A stretch of DNA of 64,000 nucleotides from an uncultured Pelagibacteraceae bacterium (GTDB lineage Bacteria > Pseudomonadota > Alphaproteobacteria > Pelagibacterales > Pelagibacteraceae), in contig CACJVT010000007.1 in NCBI GenBank assembly GCA_902596925.1, positions 23,028 through 87,027 of the forward strand. The letters run 5' to 3'. The position numbers were made by a program, and so were the translations under genes. This document shows positions 25,593-33,324 of the stretch, in pieces. Positions within the stretch are counted from its first letter, which is position 1; each line of letters opens with the position of its first letter. The notes beneath the pieces are model-generated. The model worked only from the letters and a program-made list of their open reading frames with translations. It did no database searches and was not told the origin of the DNA.

Positions 25593-26924
25593 TTAACTCC
25601 AAGGAAACGGACTGTTCGAAGTAGGGTGAAGTTCGCCCTTCTCGTAACGGTTGAATCTAAACGGTTTTAATAAATCACTTTCGGTACCAAGAATTTCTTT
25701 GGCTACAAGTTCACCAACACCAATCATTTTATATCCGTGGTTAGCATCAGCAATCATGTATACGTTTTCAAAAAATCTATCAAAGATTGGAAATGAGTCT
25801 GGTGTCATGCATCCAAGACCACCTGATGGACCTTTTCTATATAAATCAGATTTTCCCTCAAATCTTTTTTGGCAATGAGCTAAAGCAGAGCACCACATAT
25901 CACTAAATGCATCAGTAGTTTGATACTCTGGAGACTCAATTCCATAAGGATCAACATTTACCTGATCAAAATGTTTTTTAACAATGTAAGGAGATGTTCC
26001 ACCTTGAACTCCTAAACCCTCAATATCAGGTTTATAATAAATTCCCCAAATTTTATCTGTAATTAATTTTTTTGTTTTGTCAGAATATAGTGGTGCAGTT
26101 GAGTCTACGTGAACCACAGGCGGCTGTTTTCCATCATTTGTTTTTAAGTAATCTGGTTCAACACCAATAACACCTTCTTGGAGCATCCAGTAAGTCCACA
26201 TGTCAGTTACATGCATTTTACCATCTTTACCTTTGATGTTTGCTGTTTTAGGAAGTTCAAGCATATTCCAAAAATCTCTAGCCCACGGTCCTGCTCCGAT
26301 TACTACTTGCTCGCAATCAATTGTTCCTTTATCTGTTTCAACTCCTGTAACCGCCTTACTGTTACTTCCTCTTTTAAATCCTGTAACTTTTACACCTTTC
26401 ATCACTTGAACACCATTAGAAGTAGATTTATTTTCTAGAGCTTTAATAGAGTCTTTATTAAATGCGTATCCACCCTTTTTTTCATGAAGAATTGAAGTTA
26501 TCCCTTTAGCTTGCCAGTCATCAAACATTCCCTTCATATATTTCATGCAATCCTTTTCACCTTCTATAAAATCAGATTCATACCCAATTGCTTTTTGTTG
26601 CTCATAAATACTTGCCACGTCTTCATGCATAACCTCAGGTGATATTTGTAAATAACCAACTGGATTATATTTAAATGCTTTTGGATCGCTTTCCCAAACA
26701 GACACTGAGTGGGCCATCAATTCTCTCATCGCTGGTTGAAAATAATTATTTCTAACTACTCCACATGCAATTCCACTTGCTCCAGCAGCAGTGTCTTTTT
26801 TTTCAAGGACTACAATGTCACCAGGATTTTTATAAGTTTCAGATAATTTCCAAGCAGTGCTTAAACCGTGGATACCGCCACCGATTATTACTACTTTTGC
26901 TTTTGTCGGTAATGACATATGCAA
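25593..26924 (-). CDS. FAD-dependent oxidoreductase, DAO family (sarcosine oxidase-like)
   Basis: A 443-residue flavoprotein of the D-amino-acid oxidase/glycine oxidase/sarcosine oxidase-beta class. The N-terminal VVIIGGGIHGLSTAWKLSE is the dinucleotide-binding motif, and GPSGGLGCMTPDSFPIFDRFFENVYMIADANHGYKMIGVG the C-terminal FAD-binding signature. It should oxidise a secondary or tertiary amine, probably an N-methylated one given its position upstream of the GS-like and mgs-like genes. It could supply a demethylation step missing from the window, but the substrate is not visible. Either ATG 26924 or the third-codon ATG 26918 may be the start. Confidence 0.83.
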   Translation of the reverse strand: MHMSLPTKAKVVIIGGGIHGLSTAWKLSETYKNPGDIVVLEKKDTAAGASGIACGVVRNNYFQPAMRELMAHSVSVWESDPKAFKYNPVGYLQISPEVMHEDVASIYEQQKAIGYESDFIEGEKDCMKYMKGMFDDWQAKGITSILHEKKGGYAFNKDSIKALENKSTSNGVQVMKGVKVTGFKRGSNSKAVTGVETDKGTIDCEQVVIGAGPWARDFWNMLELPKTANIKGKDGKMHVTDMWTYWMLQEGVIGVEPDYLKTNDGKQPPVVHVDSTAPLYSDKTKKLITDKIWGIYYKPDIEGLGVQGGTSPYIVKKHFDQVNVDPYGIESPEYQTTDAFSDMWCSALAHCQKRFEGKSDLYRKGPSGGLGCMTPDSFPIFDRFFENVYMIADANHGYKMIGVGELVAKEILGTESDLLKPFRFNRYEKGELHPTSNSPFPWS

Positions 26925-26998
26925 ACTTTATTTTTCGTGCGACTTAAATATATAGTTTTTTATATATATAAAAAATATAAGTAAAACTTGTATAAATA

Positions 26999-27349
26999 TT
27001 AAAAACTCAGATGTTTTAGTGTTTCTATATAATTATTGAACTCGTTAATAAAACTCTCACTTGGTTTAATGTGCTTTTTTCTTTGATCATTTGAGGTTTT
27101 TTCTAAAAAGAAAAAACCTTTTTCACAAGCCTCATTTATCATCAAAGCTGACTTTGGACGTGAAGTTTTAAATAGTTTAGTCTTAAGTTCCTCAACAGTA
27201 AGATTTTCTTTATATTTATACGCATGCATCACTAGAAGCATCATATGATAATGTGAAGGCGATTTTCTAAAAAAGTAATTACTTGAAGTGTGAGAAAGTT
27301 TCATCTGATCTTCCCAAAATTCCAATAAATCCTTCGCTGATTTTGGCAT
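26999..27349 (-). CDS. Small winged-helix-like regulator candidate, co-transcribed with tdm
   Basis: A 116-residue protein. It is highly helical, and its central part (NLTVEELKTKLFKTSRPKSALMINEACEKGFFFLEKTSNDQRKKHIKPSESF) has the order of a MarR-type winged helix: recognition helix, then a beta-wing containing basic residues, then a dimer helix. It overlaps the tdm stop by one base and so belongs to the same transcript. I infer a regulator of TMAO or methylamine use; the family call is tentative and no close match is remembered. Confidence 0.6.
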   Translation of the reverse strand: MPKSAKDLLEFWEDQMKLSHTSSNYFFRKSPSHYHMMLLVMHAYKYKENLTVEELKTKLFKTSRPKSALMINEACEKGFFFLEKTSNDQRKKHIKPSESFINEFNNYIETLKHLSF

Positions 27350-29688
27350 TAGGATCTGACTCTTGTTTTCTTCGGATCAAAATGTGGAAACCCAACTACT
27401 TTTGCAGCAATTCTTTTTTGATGACCATCAATTTTACCAACCTCAACTTCAGTCCCTTCACTTGAATACTGAGTATCGATTCTGCATAAAGCAATATTTT
27501 TATTTAAAGTCGTGGATAAACAACCGCTAGTTATTACACCTACTTGAGATCTTCCAACGTGCACGCAATCACCATGTCCAGCCGCCTCTTTTCCAATAAG
27601 TTCTAATCCCACAAGTTTTTTTTGAGGGTTTGCTTTTCTTTCTTTCAAAACCTCTTTACCAATAAAATCTTCTTCTTTAGTTTTTAATGGAACAGCAAAA
27701 CCTATTCCAGCCTCAAAAGGATCTTGTTGACCATCAAATTCATTACCAAATAAAATTAAACCAGCTTCAATTCTAAGTTTGTCTAAAGCTGCAAATCCAG
27801 CAGGAATTAAGCCATCATTTTTTCCAGCTTCCATAAGTTTATCCCAAACGTCAGAGGCATGACTCGGATGACACCAGACTTCGTAACCAAGTTCGCCAGT
27901 ATATCCTGTTCTTGAAACAATCAATGGAATACCTTGAAGGTTTTCAATTCTACAAATAGTAAATCTGAACCATTCCAGTTCATCTATGGATGGTTGTGTT
28001 GGTGGAGTAAAAATGATTTTTTTTAATATCTCTCTACTTTTTGGACCTTGTATTGATACGTTACTAATTTGATCTGTTGAATTTTTTACATTGACCTTAA
28101 AGTTTTTCTTTTTAGCTATTTCTTTTAGCCACTCACCACCATATTCGTCTCCACAAATCCACCTAAAACCAGTTTCACTTAATCTCAATAATGTACCGTC
28201 ATCAAACATCATTCCGTTTTCATAACACATCGCAGAGTAAACGACTTGGCCAACAGCAAGCTTTTTAATATTTCTAGTTAATGTATAATTCATCAATTCC
28301 TCAGCATCAGGACCTATAATTTCAAATTTTCTTAAAGCAGATAAATCAATTAAGACTGCTTTTTCTCTACAAGCATTGTACTCCTCAACAACTCCATGCT
28401 TGGTATAATCATTAGGTAGCCAAAAACCTCTAGCATCAATAAAATTTCTAGTAAGCTTAGAGGTTTTTTCGTGAAAGCCAGAGTTTCTAGTAAGTTTTTT
28501 TTCAGAGTCTGTTTTCATTCTAAATGCAAAAGATTTTGAAAATTCTTTTTTTTTGTCATAGGTTCTAACAAAAATATCTGTTGGATTCCATGAATTACAT
28601 GCATCGATATCACTAGGACAAGCTGTTGTCCCAATTGTTAAATCTTTTAAAGCTCTGAACATTACATAATCTCCAGGTCTTGCATATGACTCATCTGAAA
28701 TTACTGAATTTAAACCTGTTGCCGAAGTATTAAAAAATAAATTGATAGCCTGCCATCCTTTTTGTTTTTGAACACCATATTTTGCCATTGCATTATTTAA
28801 ATTTTCAGAGCAATTAGGATGACCAAAATAGCCAGCGTCTTCATAATATTTTGAAGTACAAGCCAGATTAAATGTATCATGTTTTCCAACAGTATCTCTT
28901 ATGACTTCAACTAATGGTTCATGATCGGTGTCGTAAAATTTTGAAAATAAACCAGGACCTGGAAAAGTATTTCCCATAAAAGTCCTCGTTGTTTGCCAAT
29001 CAAGACCTTTTTCAACCTTCTTATCAAGTTTTTTTGTGTCGAATGCAACAAAGTCAGAACATTGTCTGCCCGCTGGACTTATTACTTGAATAAAATCTCC
29101 CTCTTTAACTTCGAATGAAATTGCAGTTTGTCTCTCAATATTTTCCTCATAATTTGGCTCATATATAGGATCAGGAATTATTGATAATTCTTTATCATTA
29201 ACTATTTTATATCTTTTAATGAATAACGTTAAATCGCTTGAAGGATTTTGCTCAGATACCAGCATATTGTTTTGTGGGGCTGCAAAAATAGCGTAGCATT
29301 TATCTTTAGATTTTATCTTTATTTTTTCACCACTTGGAGTTTGTTCATCAAACAAAATTGATGATTTTGATTTATTAATATCTAAATTTCTTTTTTTTAA
29401 TTGCAGGTTTGTTATTAAAGAGCTTTCATCTTTACCTTTAAGCAACTCTTTAATAAAACTTTTTTTACAATTTTCTTTTTGATTTAAAATTCCAAGCTCA
29501 GATTTTCCATCTTTATCAAAACAAATGATTTCACAAATTTGATTTCCTTCCTCATTAATGATTTCTATTTCATCATCTGGGAATATTTGCAAACCTGTGA
29601 GACCACCAGCGTTAACGACATGTCTTTCAACTCCAGGTGGTAAAACATTAAGACCAGGTTCTTTAATATCTAAAGTAGTTTGCGACAT
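27349..29688 (-). CDS. tdm: Trimethylamine N-oxide demethylase (aldolase)
   Basis: A 779-residue protein with two parts. The N-terminal half is a DUF1989 (urea-carboxylase-associated) domain: FEVKEGDFIQVISPAGRQCSDFVAFD, TRTFMGNTFPG, GHPNCSENLNNAM with conserved Cys/His. The C-terminal half is a GcvT-type folate-binding domain (YNACREKAVLIDLSALRKFEIIGPDAEEL, FRFTICRIENLQGIPLIVSRTGYTGELGYEVW). This DUF1989-GcvT fusion is the architecture of Tdm, which splits TMAO to dimethylamine and formaldehyde. Start is ATG 29688 (MSQTTLDIKEPG); the ORF-track start at 29877 would overlap tmoX by 89 bases. Confidence 0.9.
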   Translation of the reverse strand: MSQTTLDIKEPGLNVLPPGVERHVVNAGGLTGLQIFPDDEIEIINEEGNQICEIICFDKDGKSELGILNQKENCKKSFIKELLKGKDESSLITNLQLKKRNLDINKSKSSILFDEQTPSGEKIKIKSKDKCYAIFAAPQNNMLVSEQNPSSDLTLFIKRYKIVNDKELSIIPDPIYEPNYEENIERQTAISFEVKEGDFIQVISPAGRQCSDFVAFDTKKLDKKVEKGLDWQTTRTFMGNTFPGPGLFSKFYDTDHEPLVEVIRDTVGKHDTFNLACTSKYYEDAGYFGHPNCSENLNNAMAKYGVQKQKGWQAINLFFNTSATGLNSVISDESYARPGDYVMFRALKDLTIGTTACPSDIDACNSWNPTDIFVRTYDKKKEFSKSFAFRMKTDSEKKLTRNSGFHEKTSKLTRNFIDARGFWLPNDYTKHGVVEEYNACREKAVLIDLSALRKFEIIGPDAEELMNYTLTRNIKKLAVGQVVYSAMCYENGMMFDDGTLLRLSETGFRWICGDEYGGEWLKEIAKKKNFKVNVKNSTDQISNVSIQGPKSREILKKIIFTPPTQPSIDELEWFRFTICRIENLQGIPLIVSRTGYTGELGYEVWCHPSHASDVWDKLMEAGKNDGLIPAGFAALDKLRIEAGLILFGNEFDGQQDPFEAGIGFAVPLKTKEEDFIGKEVLKERKANPQKKLVGLELIGKEAAGHGDCVHVGRSQVGVITSGCLSTTLNKNIALCRIDTQYSSEGTEVEVGKIDGHQKRIAAKVVGFPHFDPKKTRVRS

Positions 29689-29702
29689 TTTTATAAATCT
29701 CT

Positions 29703-29728
29703 CTACATAATATATATAAATCTTGTAG
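29703..29728. promoter_or_regulatory. Inverted repeat in the tdm-tmoX divergent region, possible operator
   Basis: CTACA and TGTAG arms separated by 16 AT-rich bases lie between the divergent tdm and tmoX genes, immediately upstream of the predicted tmoX -35 box. The short arms make chance occurrence likely, so the operator role is speculative. Confidence 0.25.
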
Positions 29729-29757
29729 TTGACTATCATTTTACTTAGGCACATACT
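29729..29757 (+). promoter_or_regulatory. Predicted sigma70-type promoter of tmoX
   Basis: TTGACT and CATACT are separated by exactly 17 bases, 31 bases ahead of the tmoX ATG. A strong Shine-Dalgarno (AAAGGGGAA) follows. The -10 box matches the consensus at four of six positions. Confidence 0.6.
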
Positions 29758-29788
29758 GAATGCACTTAATATTAAGAAAGGGGAATAA

Positions 29789-30733
29789 ATGCGAAAAATA
29801 ATATCTTTAATTTCTGCAGTTATAATTTCAGCAGTAAGTTTTGCTGGTTTATCAAATGCAGATAGCAAAAAACCCATCGTTATCCCAACTCATAACTGGT
29901 CAAGCCAAATTGTAATGGCTTACGTTATTGGTGGAATAATGGAAAGCATGGGTAATAACGTTAAATACGTAAATGCTGACTCACAAGCAGTATACGAGTC
30001 AATTAGAATTGGTGACGTAACTATCTCTCACGAGGTATGGGAATCTGCTTTTGGTAAATCATTTACAACAGCTTTAGATAAAGGTGGTTTACTTGACTGG
30101 GGTGACCATGAAGCTAGAACTCTAGAGGATATGGGATATCCTAATTGGGTTGCTGAAAAAGGTTTATGCCCAGGACTACCAGACTGGACTGCTTTGAAAA
30201 ACCCGGACTGTGCTAAAAACTTTACAACACCTGACTCTCCGAATGGAAAAGGAAGAATGTTAGAAGGTCCACAAACTTGGCACGGTGACTTAATCCCTCA
30301 AAGGGTTGACGCTTTAGGTCTAGGAGATCTTTGGTGGGTTAAATTTGCTGGAAGTGCAGATGCACTTTGGGCAGAGTTAGCAGCAGCTGAAAAAGAAGGA
30401 AGAGGAACAATTATCTTTAACTGGACACCAAACTTTACTGATGGTGCTGGTTTTACATTTATCGACTTTCCTCCGTACACTGCAGGTTGCAGACCTGAAG
30501 ATGGTGGAGATGGAAAATGTGGTTCGCCAGATGGTTATTTGAAAAAAGCAGTTAACGCTGATTTTCCAAAAACTCATCCAGATGCAGCTAAAATGTTTAA
30601 AAAACTTTCTTTCTCAACAAGTCAAATTGGAGCAATGGCAGCTTTAGTGGACATTGATAAAATGACTCACGAAGATGCAGCTAAAAAATGGCTGAAAGAT
30701 AACGAGAAAGTTTGGAAAGCTTTTACTAAATAA
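29789..30733 (+). CDS. tmoX: TMAO / quaternary amine ABC transporter, periplasmic binding protein
   Basis: A 314-residue OpuAC-type periplasmic binding protein with a clear signal peptide (cleavage near LSNA-DSKK, residue 25). The mature protein is tryptophan-rich (HNWSSQIVM, SHEVWESAFG, GPQTWHGDLIPQ, LWWVKFAGSADALWAEL, IIFNWTPNF), as expected for an aromatic box that holds trimethylated ammonium groups. The placement opposite tdm and upstream of tmoWV-like genes supports TMAO as substrate, though choline or glycine betaine are possible. It has its own promoter and terminator, as expected for an abundant binding protein. Confidence 0.88.
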   Translation: MRKIISLISAVIISAVSFAGLSNADSKKPIVIPTHNWSSQIVMAYVIGGIMESMGNNVKYVNADSQAVYESIRIGDVTISHEVWESAFGKSFTTALDKGGLLDWGDHEARTLEDMGYPNWVAEKGLCPGLPDWTALKNPDCAKNFTTPDSPNGKGRMLEGPQTWHGDLIPQRVDALGLGDLWWVKFAGSADALWAELAAAEKEGRGTIIFNWTPNFTDGAGFTFIDFPPYTAGCRPEDGGDGKCGSPDGYLKKAVNADFPKTHPDAAKMFKKLSFSTSQIGAMAALVDIDKMTHEDAAKKWLKDNEKVWKAFTK

Positions 30734-30755
30734 GGTAAATAGCAATTAAATCTTT

Positions 30756-30792
30756 AAATCTCTCCCAACTATGTTGGGGGAGATTTTTTTTT
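30756..30792 (+). terminator. Intrinsic terminator after tmoX
   Basis: AAATCTC(T)CCCAAC, loop TAT, GTTGGG(G)GAGATTT followed by a run of Ts form a 13-base-pair hairpin with one mismatch. It starts 23 bases after the tmoX stop, so most tmoX transcripts should end here. Confidence 0.92.
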
Positions 30793-30794
30793 AA

Positions 30795-31265
30795 ATGAGT
30801 AAAATGATCAAATATTTTTTTACTATACTAATAAGTTTATTATTTTTTACTCAAACGTTTGCAAAAGATGTAAGTATAAATGAAAATATTGATCTCGAGT
30901 TTGTTTGTGATTTAGAGAAAAAAATAATTAAAAATTCAGAATTTAATTATCAAACTTTTTTAGCTAAAGATTTAAATGAAAAGGGTTTAGATAGTTTTAA
31001 AATTTTATCAAAAAAACCAGAAACACTTTTAATCAAAGGATTATCATCATTTCTCTCAGTTTCATCAAAACTTAATGTCAAAGTAGTCAATAAAGATGTA
31101 GTTTTATTTAAATCAATCGATCAAGAAAAAAATTATTCTGAGTCAGGTATTATTACAAGGAAAACAGGTGAATTAATTCATGAAATAACGAAAAATATGA
31201 AAAGTGAAAACTCTGAAAAATATATTTCTATTTATTCATGTAATAAAGATGACAAAAAAGTATAA
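30795..31265 (+). CDS. Hypothetical secreted protein
   Basis: A 156-residue protein with a signal peptide (hydrophobic run YFFTILISLLFFTQTFA, cleavage near residue 24). The mature part is small and lysine-rich; it contains two cysteines (VCDLEK, YSCNKD) that could form a disulphide. No family is recognised. It begins 2 bases after the tmoX terminator. An internal ATG three codons in is an equally good start. Confidence 0.6.
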   Translation: MSKMIKYFFTILISLLFFTQTFAKDVSINENIDLEFVCDLEKKIIKNSEFNYQTFLAKDLNEKGLDSFKILSKKPETLLIKGLSSFLSVSSKLNVKVVNKDVVLFKSIDQEKNYSESGIITRKTGELIHEITKNMKSENSEKYISIYSCNKDDKKV

Positions 31266-31299
31266 TTTTTTTTTAAATAGTTTTGTGTAAAATATTATT

Positions 31300-31677
31300 A
31301 TGAAAAAATATCTTTTAACAATAATTTTAAGTTTATTTATCAGTACAATTGCAATAGCGCGAAGCACAGGATGTAAAGAAGGAAACTGTGAAAACGGTTT
31401 TGGTAAATGGGTTTACACAGATAAAACTACCTATGAAGGTGAGTGGGTAGGTACTAAGAAAAACGGACAAGGAATTGAAACTTGGCCTAATGGATATATC
31501 TACAAAGGTGAGTTTAAAAATAGCGAATGGAGTGGGGTCGGTGTTTTAACTTTTCCTGATGGTTCAACTTACGAAGGTGAATGGGCAAAAGGTTTCATGA
31601 ATGGCAAGGGAACTTTTACTTGGTCTGATGGTACTCAAAAAACAGGGATATGGAAAAATGGAAAGCTACAAGAATAA
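31300..31677 (+). CDS. Exported MORN-repeat protein
   Basis: A 125-residue protein with a signal peptide (YLLTIILSLFISTIAIA) and three clear MORN repeats: YEGEWVGTKKNGQGIETWPNG, YKGEFKNSEWSGVGVLTFPDG, YEGEWAKGFMNGKGTFTWSDG, plus a degenerate first copy (NCENGFGKWVYTD). The repeats form a beta-hairpin ladder that in other proteins binds lipids or partners. Periplasmic location is inferred. The stop is directly followed by the next ATG. Confidence 0.82.
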   Translation: MKKYLLTIILSLFISTIAIARSTGCKEGNCENGFGKWVYTDKTTYEGEWVGTKKNGQGIETWPNGYIYKGEFKNSEWSGVGVLTFPDGSTYEGEWAKGFMNGKGTFTWSDGTQKTGIWKNGKLQE

Positions 31678-32229
31678 ATGTCAAAAGAAAATTTTTTAAG
31701 TAAAATAAAATATTTACCCGAGACTACAAAACAGTTTGGTGGATTGGTGCTAATAATTCTAATAATATCATTTTCTTTTTTTGTACTTAACATAATGTTT
31801 GGTGGTGGCGATGAACTTGTTAGAAAAATGAAATTAGAAGAAGAGAGGATTGCTCAAGAAAAGAAATTAAGTGAATTAATTTCTAAATTACCCTCAGGAA
31901 TATTGGTAACTTTTGATGGCACAGATCACTTCAGATTAACAGACGAAGTTTATGAGCAAGTTTGTAAAGCAACAAAACTAATTCCACAACGTGCGATTAT
32001 GGGGGCAAACTTTTTAAATTTTAGAGCGCATGAAATTTACACAATTAATGGCAACAAAATAGATGAGACTTTTGTTAAGTGGGATGAAGAGAAAAATAAG
32101 TGTTTCGCAGGCTTTACAGTGAGTGGAAATAATGTTGGAGTTGACGAGTCAATTACTGTCAGTGGTGAAGCATTAAGTTTTCTAAGTACCGGAATAGATA
32201 CAAGGGTTTATTATATTAAAAATTTTTAA
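31678..32229 (+). CDS. Membrane-anchored hypothetical protein
   Basis: A 183-residue protein with one transmembrane helix (about residues 21-42, GGLVLIILIISFSFFVLNIMF), a short charged coil (KMKLEEERIAQEKKLSELISK) and a periplasmic or cytoplasmic C-terminal domain that I do not recognise. It starts immediately after the MORN gene stop (TAAATG), so the two are co-translated and may interact. Confidence 0.6.
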   Translation: MSKENFLSKIKYLPETTKQFGGLVLIILIISFSFFVLNIMFGGGDELVRKMKLEEERIAQEKKLSELISKLPSGILVTFDGTDHFRLTDEVYEQVCKATKLIPQRAIMGANFLNFRAHEIYTINGNKIDETFVKWDEEKNKCFAGFTVSGNNVGVDESITVSGEALSFLSTGIDTRVYYIKNF

Positions 32230-32247
32230 GGGGGAAGTAACAATATT

Positions 32248-32268
32248 ATGGATTTAATTTTATCCTAA
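32248..32268 (+). other. Possible leader mini-ORF upstream of tmoW
   Basis: A six-residue frame MDLILS follows a very strong Shine-Dalgarno-like AAGGGGGAAG (32228-32237), whereas the tmoW ATG itself has none. This could be a translated leader or simply a fortuitous AUG. Confidence 0.2.
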
Positions 32269-32292
32269 TTTCATATAACTTAATTGAAATTT

Positions 32293-33321
32293 ATGTCTGA
32301 GCCAGTAATCAAATGTGAAAACGTATATAAAATTTTTGGAGCAAATGCGCAGAAGATGCTTCAAGACTCGAATGGAAATGTTGATGCTAAAGTTTTTCAA
32401 GAAAATGGTTGTATAGTTGGGGTGAACAATGCTTCTTTTGAAGTTGCAAAAGGAGAAATGTTAGTTGTTATGGGTTTATCTGGCTCAGGTAAATCAACTT
32501 TATTAAGATGTATTTCAAGATTGACTGATGCAACAGGTGGTAAAATTTTCATAGAGGGCCAGGACTTATTACAATTAAATAATAAAGATCTAATAGATCT
32601 TAGAAGAAATAAAATGGGAATGGTTTTTCAAAGCTTTGCTTTACTTCCACACAAAACTGTTGTTGAGAACATTGCCTTTCCCCTTCAGATAAAAGGGATC
32701 AAAACTGAGGACAGTATAAATAAAGCAATGGATATGGTTAAATTAGTTGGACTCGAAGGTAGAGAAAATTATTTTCCTAGAGAACTTTCAGGAGGTCAAC
32801 AACAAAGAGTAGGTATAGCAAGATCTTTAGCAGTTGAGCCGGATATTTGGTTTTTAGATGAGCCTTTTTCAGCTTTGGATCCATTAATTAGAAAAGAGAT
32901 GCAAGATGAGTTTTTAAGACTTCAGGATAAATTACAAAAAACAATTATGTTTATTACACACGATTTTGACGAGGCTTTAAAACTTGCTGACAGAATTGCA
33001 ATTATGAAAGATGGAATAATTGAGCAGTTAGATACACCAGCTAATATTGTTTTAAATCCAGCCACTGAATATGTTAGAAAATTTACTGAAGAAGTACCGA
33101 GAGAAAAAGTTTTATTGATTAAGGATGTTATGGATACATCGAAAGATAATTTAGGTGATTTAAAAGTCTCTAAAAATGAAATTATAGAGAATGTTGCAGA
33201 AAAAATTCTTACACAGGAAAAAATAGTCGCTGTAGTTGATAACAATAATGAAATTATAGGTTCTATCAATCCAACAAAAATAATCAATACTGTCTTTGGG
33301 GGAAGAAAAAATAATAATTAA
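32293..33321 (+). CDS. tmoW: TMAO / glycine betaine-type ABC transporter ATPase
   Basis: An ABC ATPase of about 342 residues in the ProV/OpuAA class. Walker A is GLSGSGKST, the signature LSGGQQQRVGIARSLA, Walker B DIWFLDEPFSALD. The N-terminal part carries the helical insertion typical of the class (MLQDSNGNVDAKVFQENGC), and a C-terminal CBS-like tail follows. The ORF-track TTG at 32284 precedes the more likely ATG at 32293 (MSEPVIKCENVY). With TmoX and TmoV it should import TMAO or a related quaternary amine. Confidence 0.87.
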   Translation: MSEPVIKCENVYKIFGANAQKMLQDSNGNVDAKVFQENGCIVGVNNASFEVAKGEMLVVMGLSGSGKSTLLRCISRLTDATGGKIFIEGQDLLQLNNKDLIDLRRNKMGMVFQSFALLPHKTVVENIAFPLQIKGIKTEDSINKAMDMVKLVGLEGRENYFPRELSGGQQQRVGIARSLAVEPDIWFLDEPFSALDPLIRKEMQDEFLRLQDKLQKTIMFITHDFDEALKLADRIAIMKDGIIEQLDTPANIVLNPATEYVRKFTEEVPREKVLLIKDVMDTSKDNLGDLKVSKNEIIENVAEKILTQEKIVAVVDNNNEIIGSINPTKIINTVFGGRKNNN

Positions 33322-33324
33322 ATT

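Noticed and set aside
29689-29877. 63-residue N-terminal extension of tdm in the ORF track
   Set aside because: It would overlap tmoX by 89 bases and the divergent promoter; the family start MSQTTLDIKEPG is at 29688.
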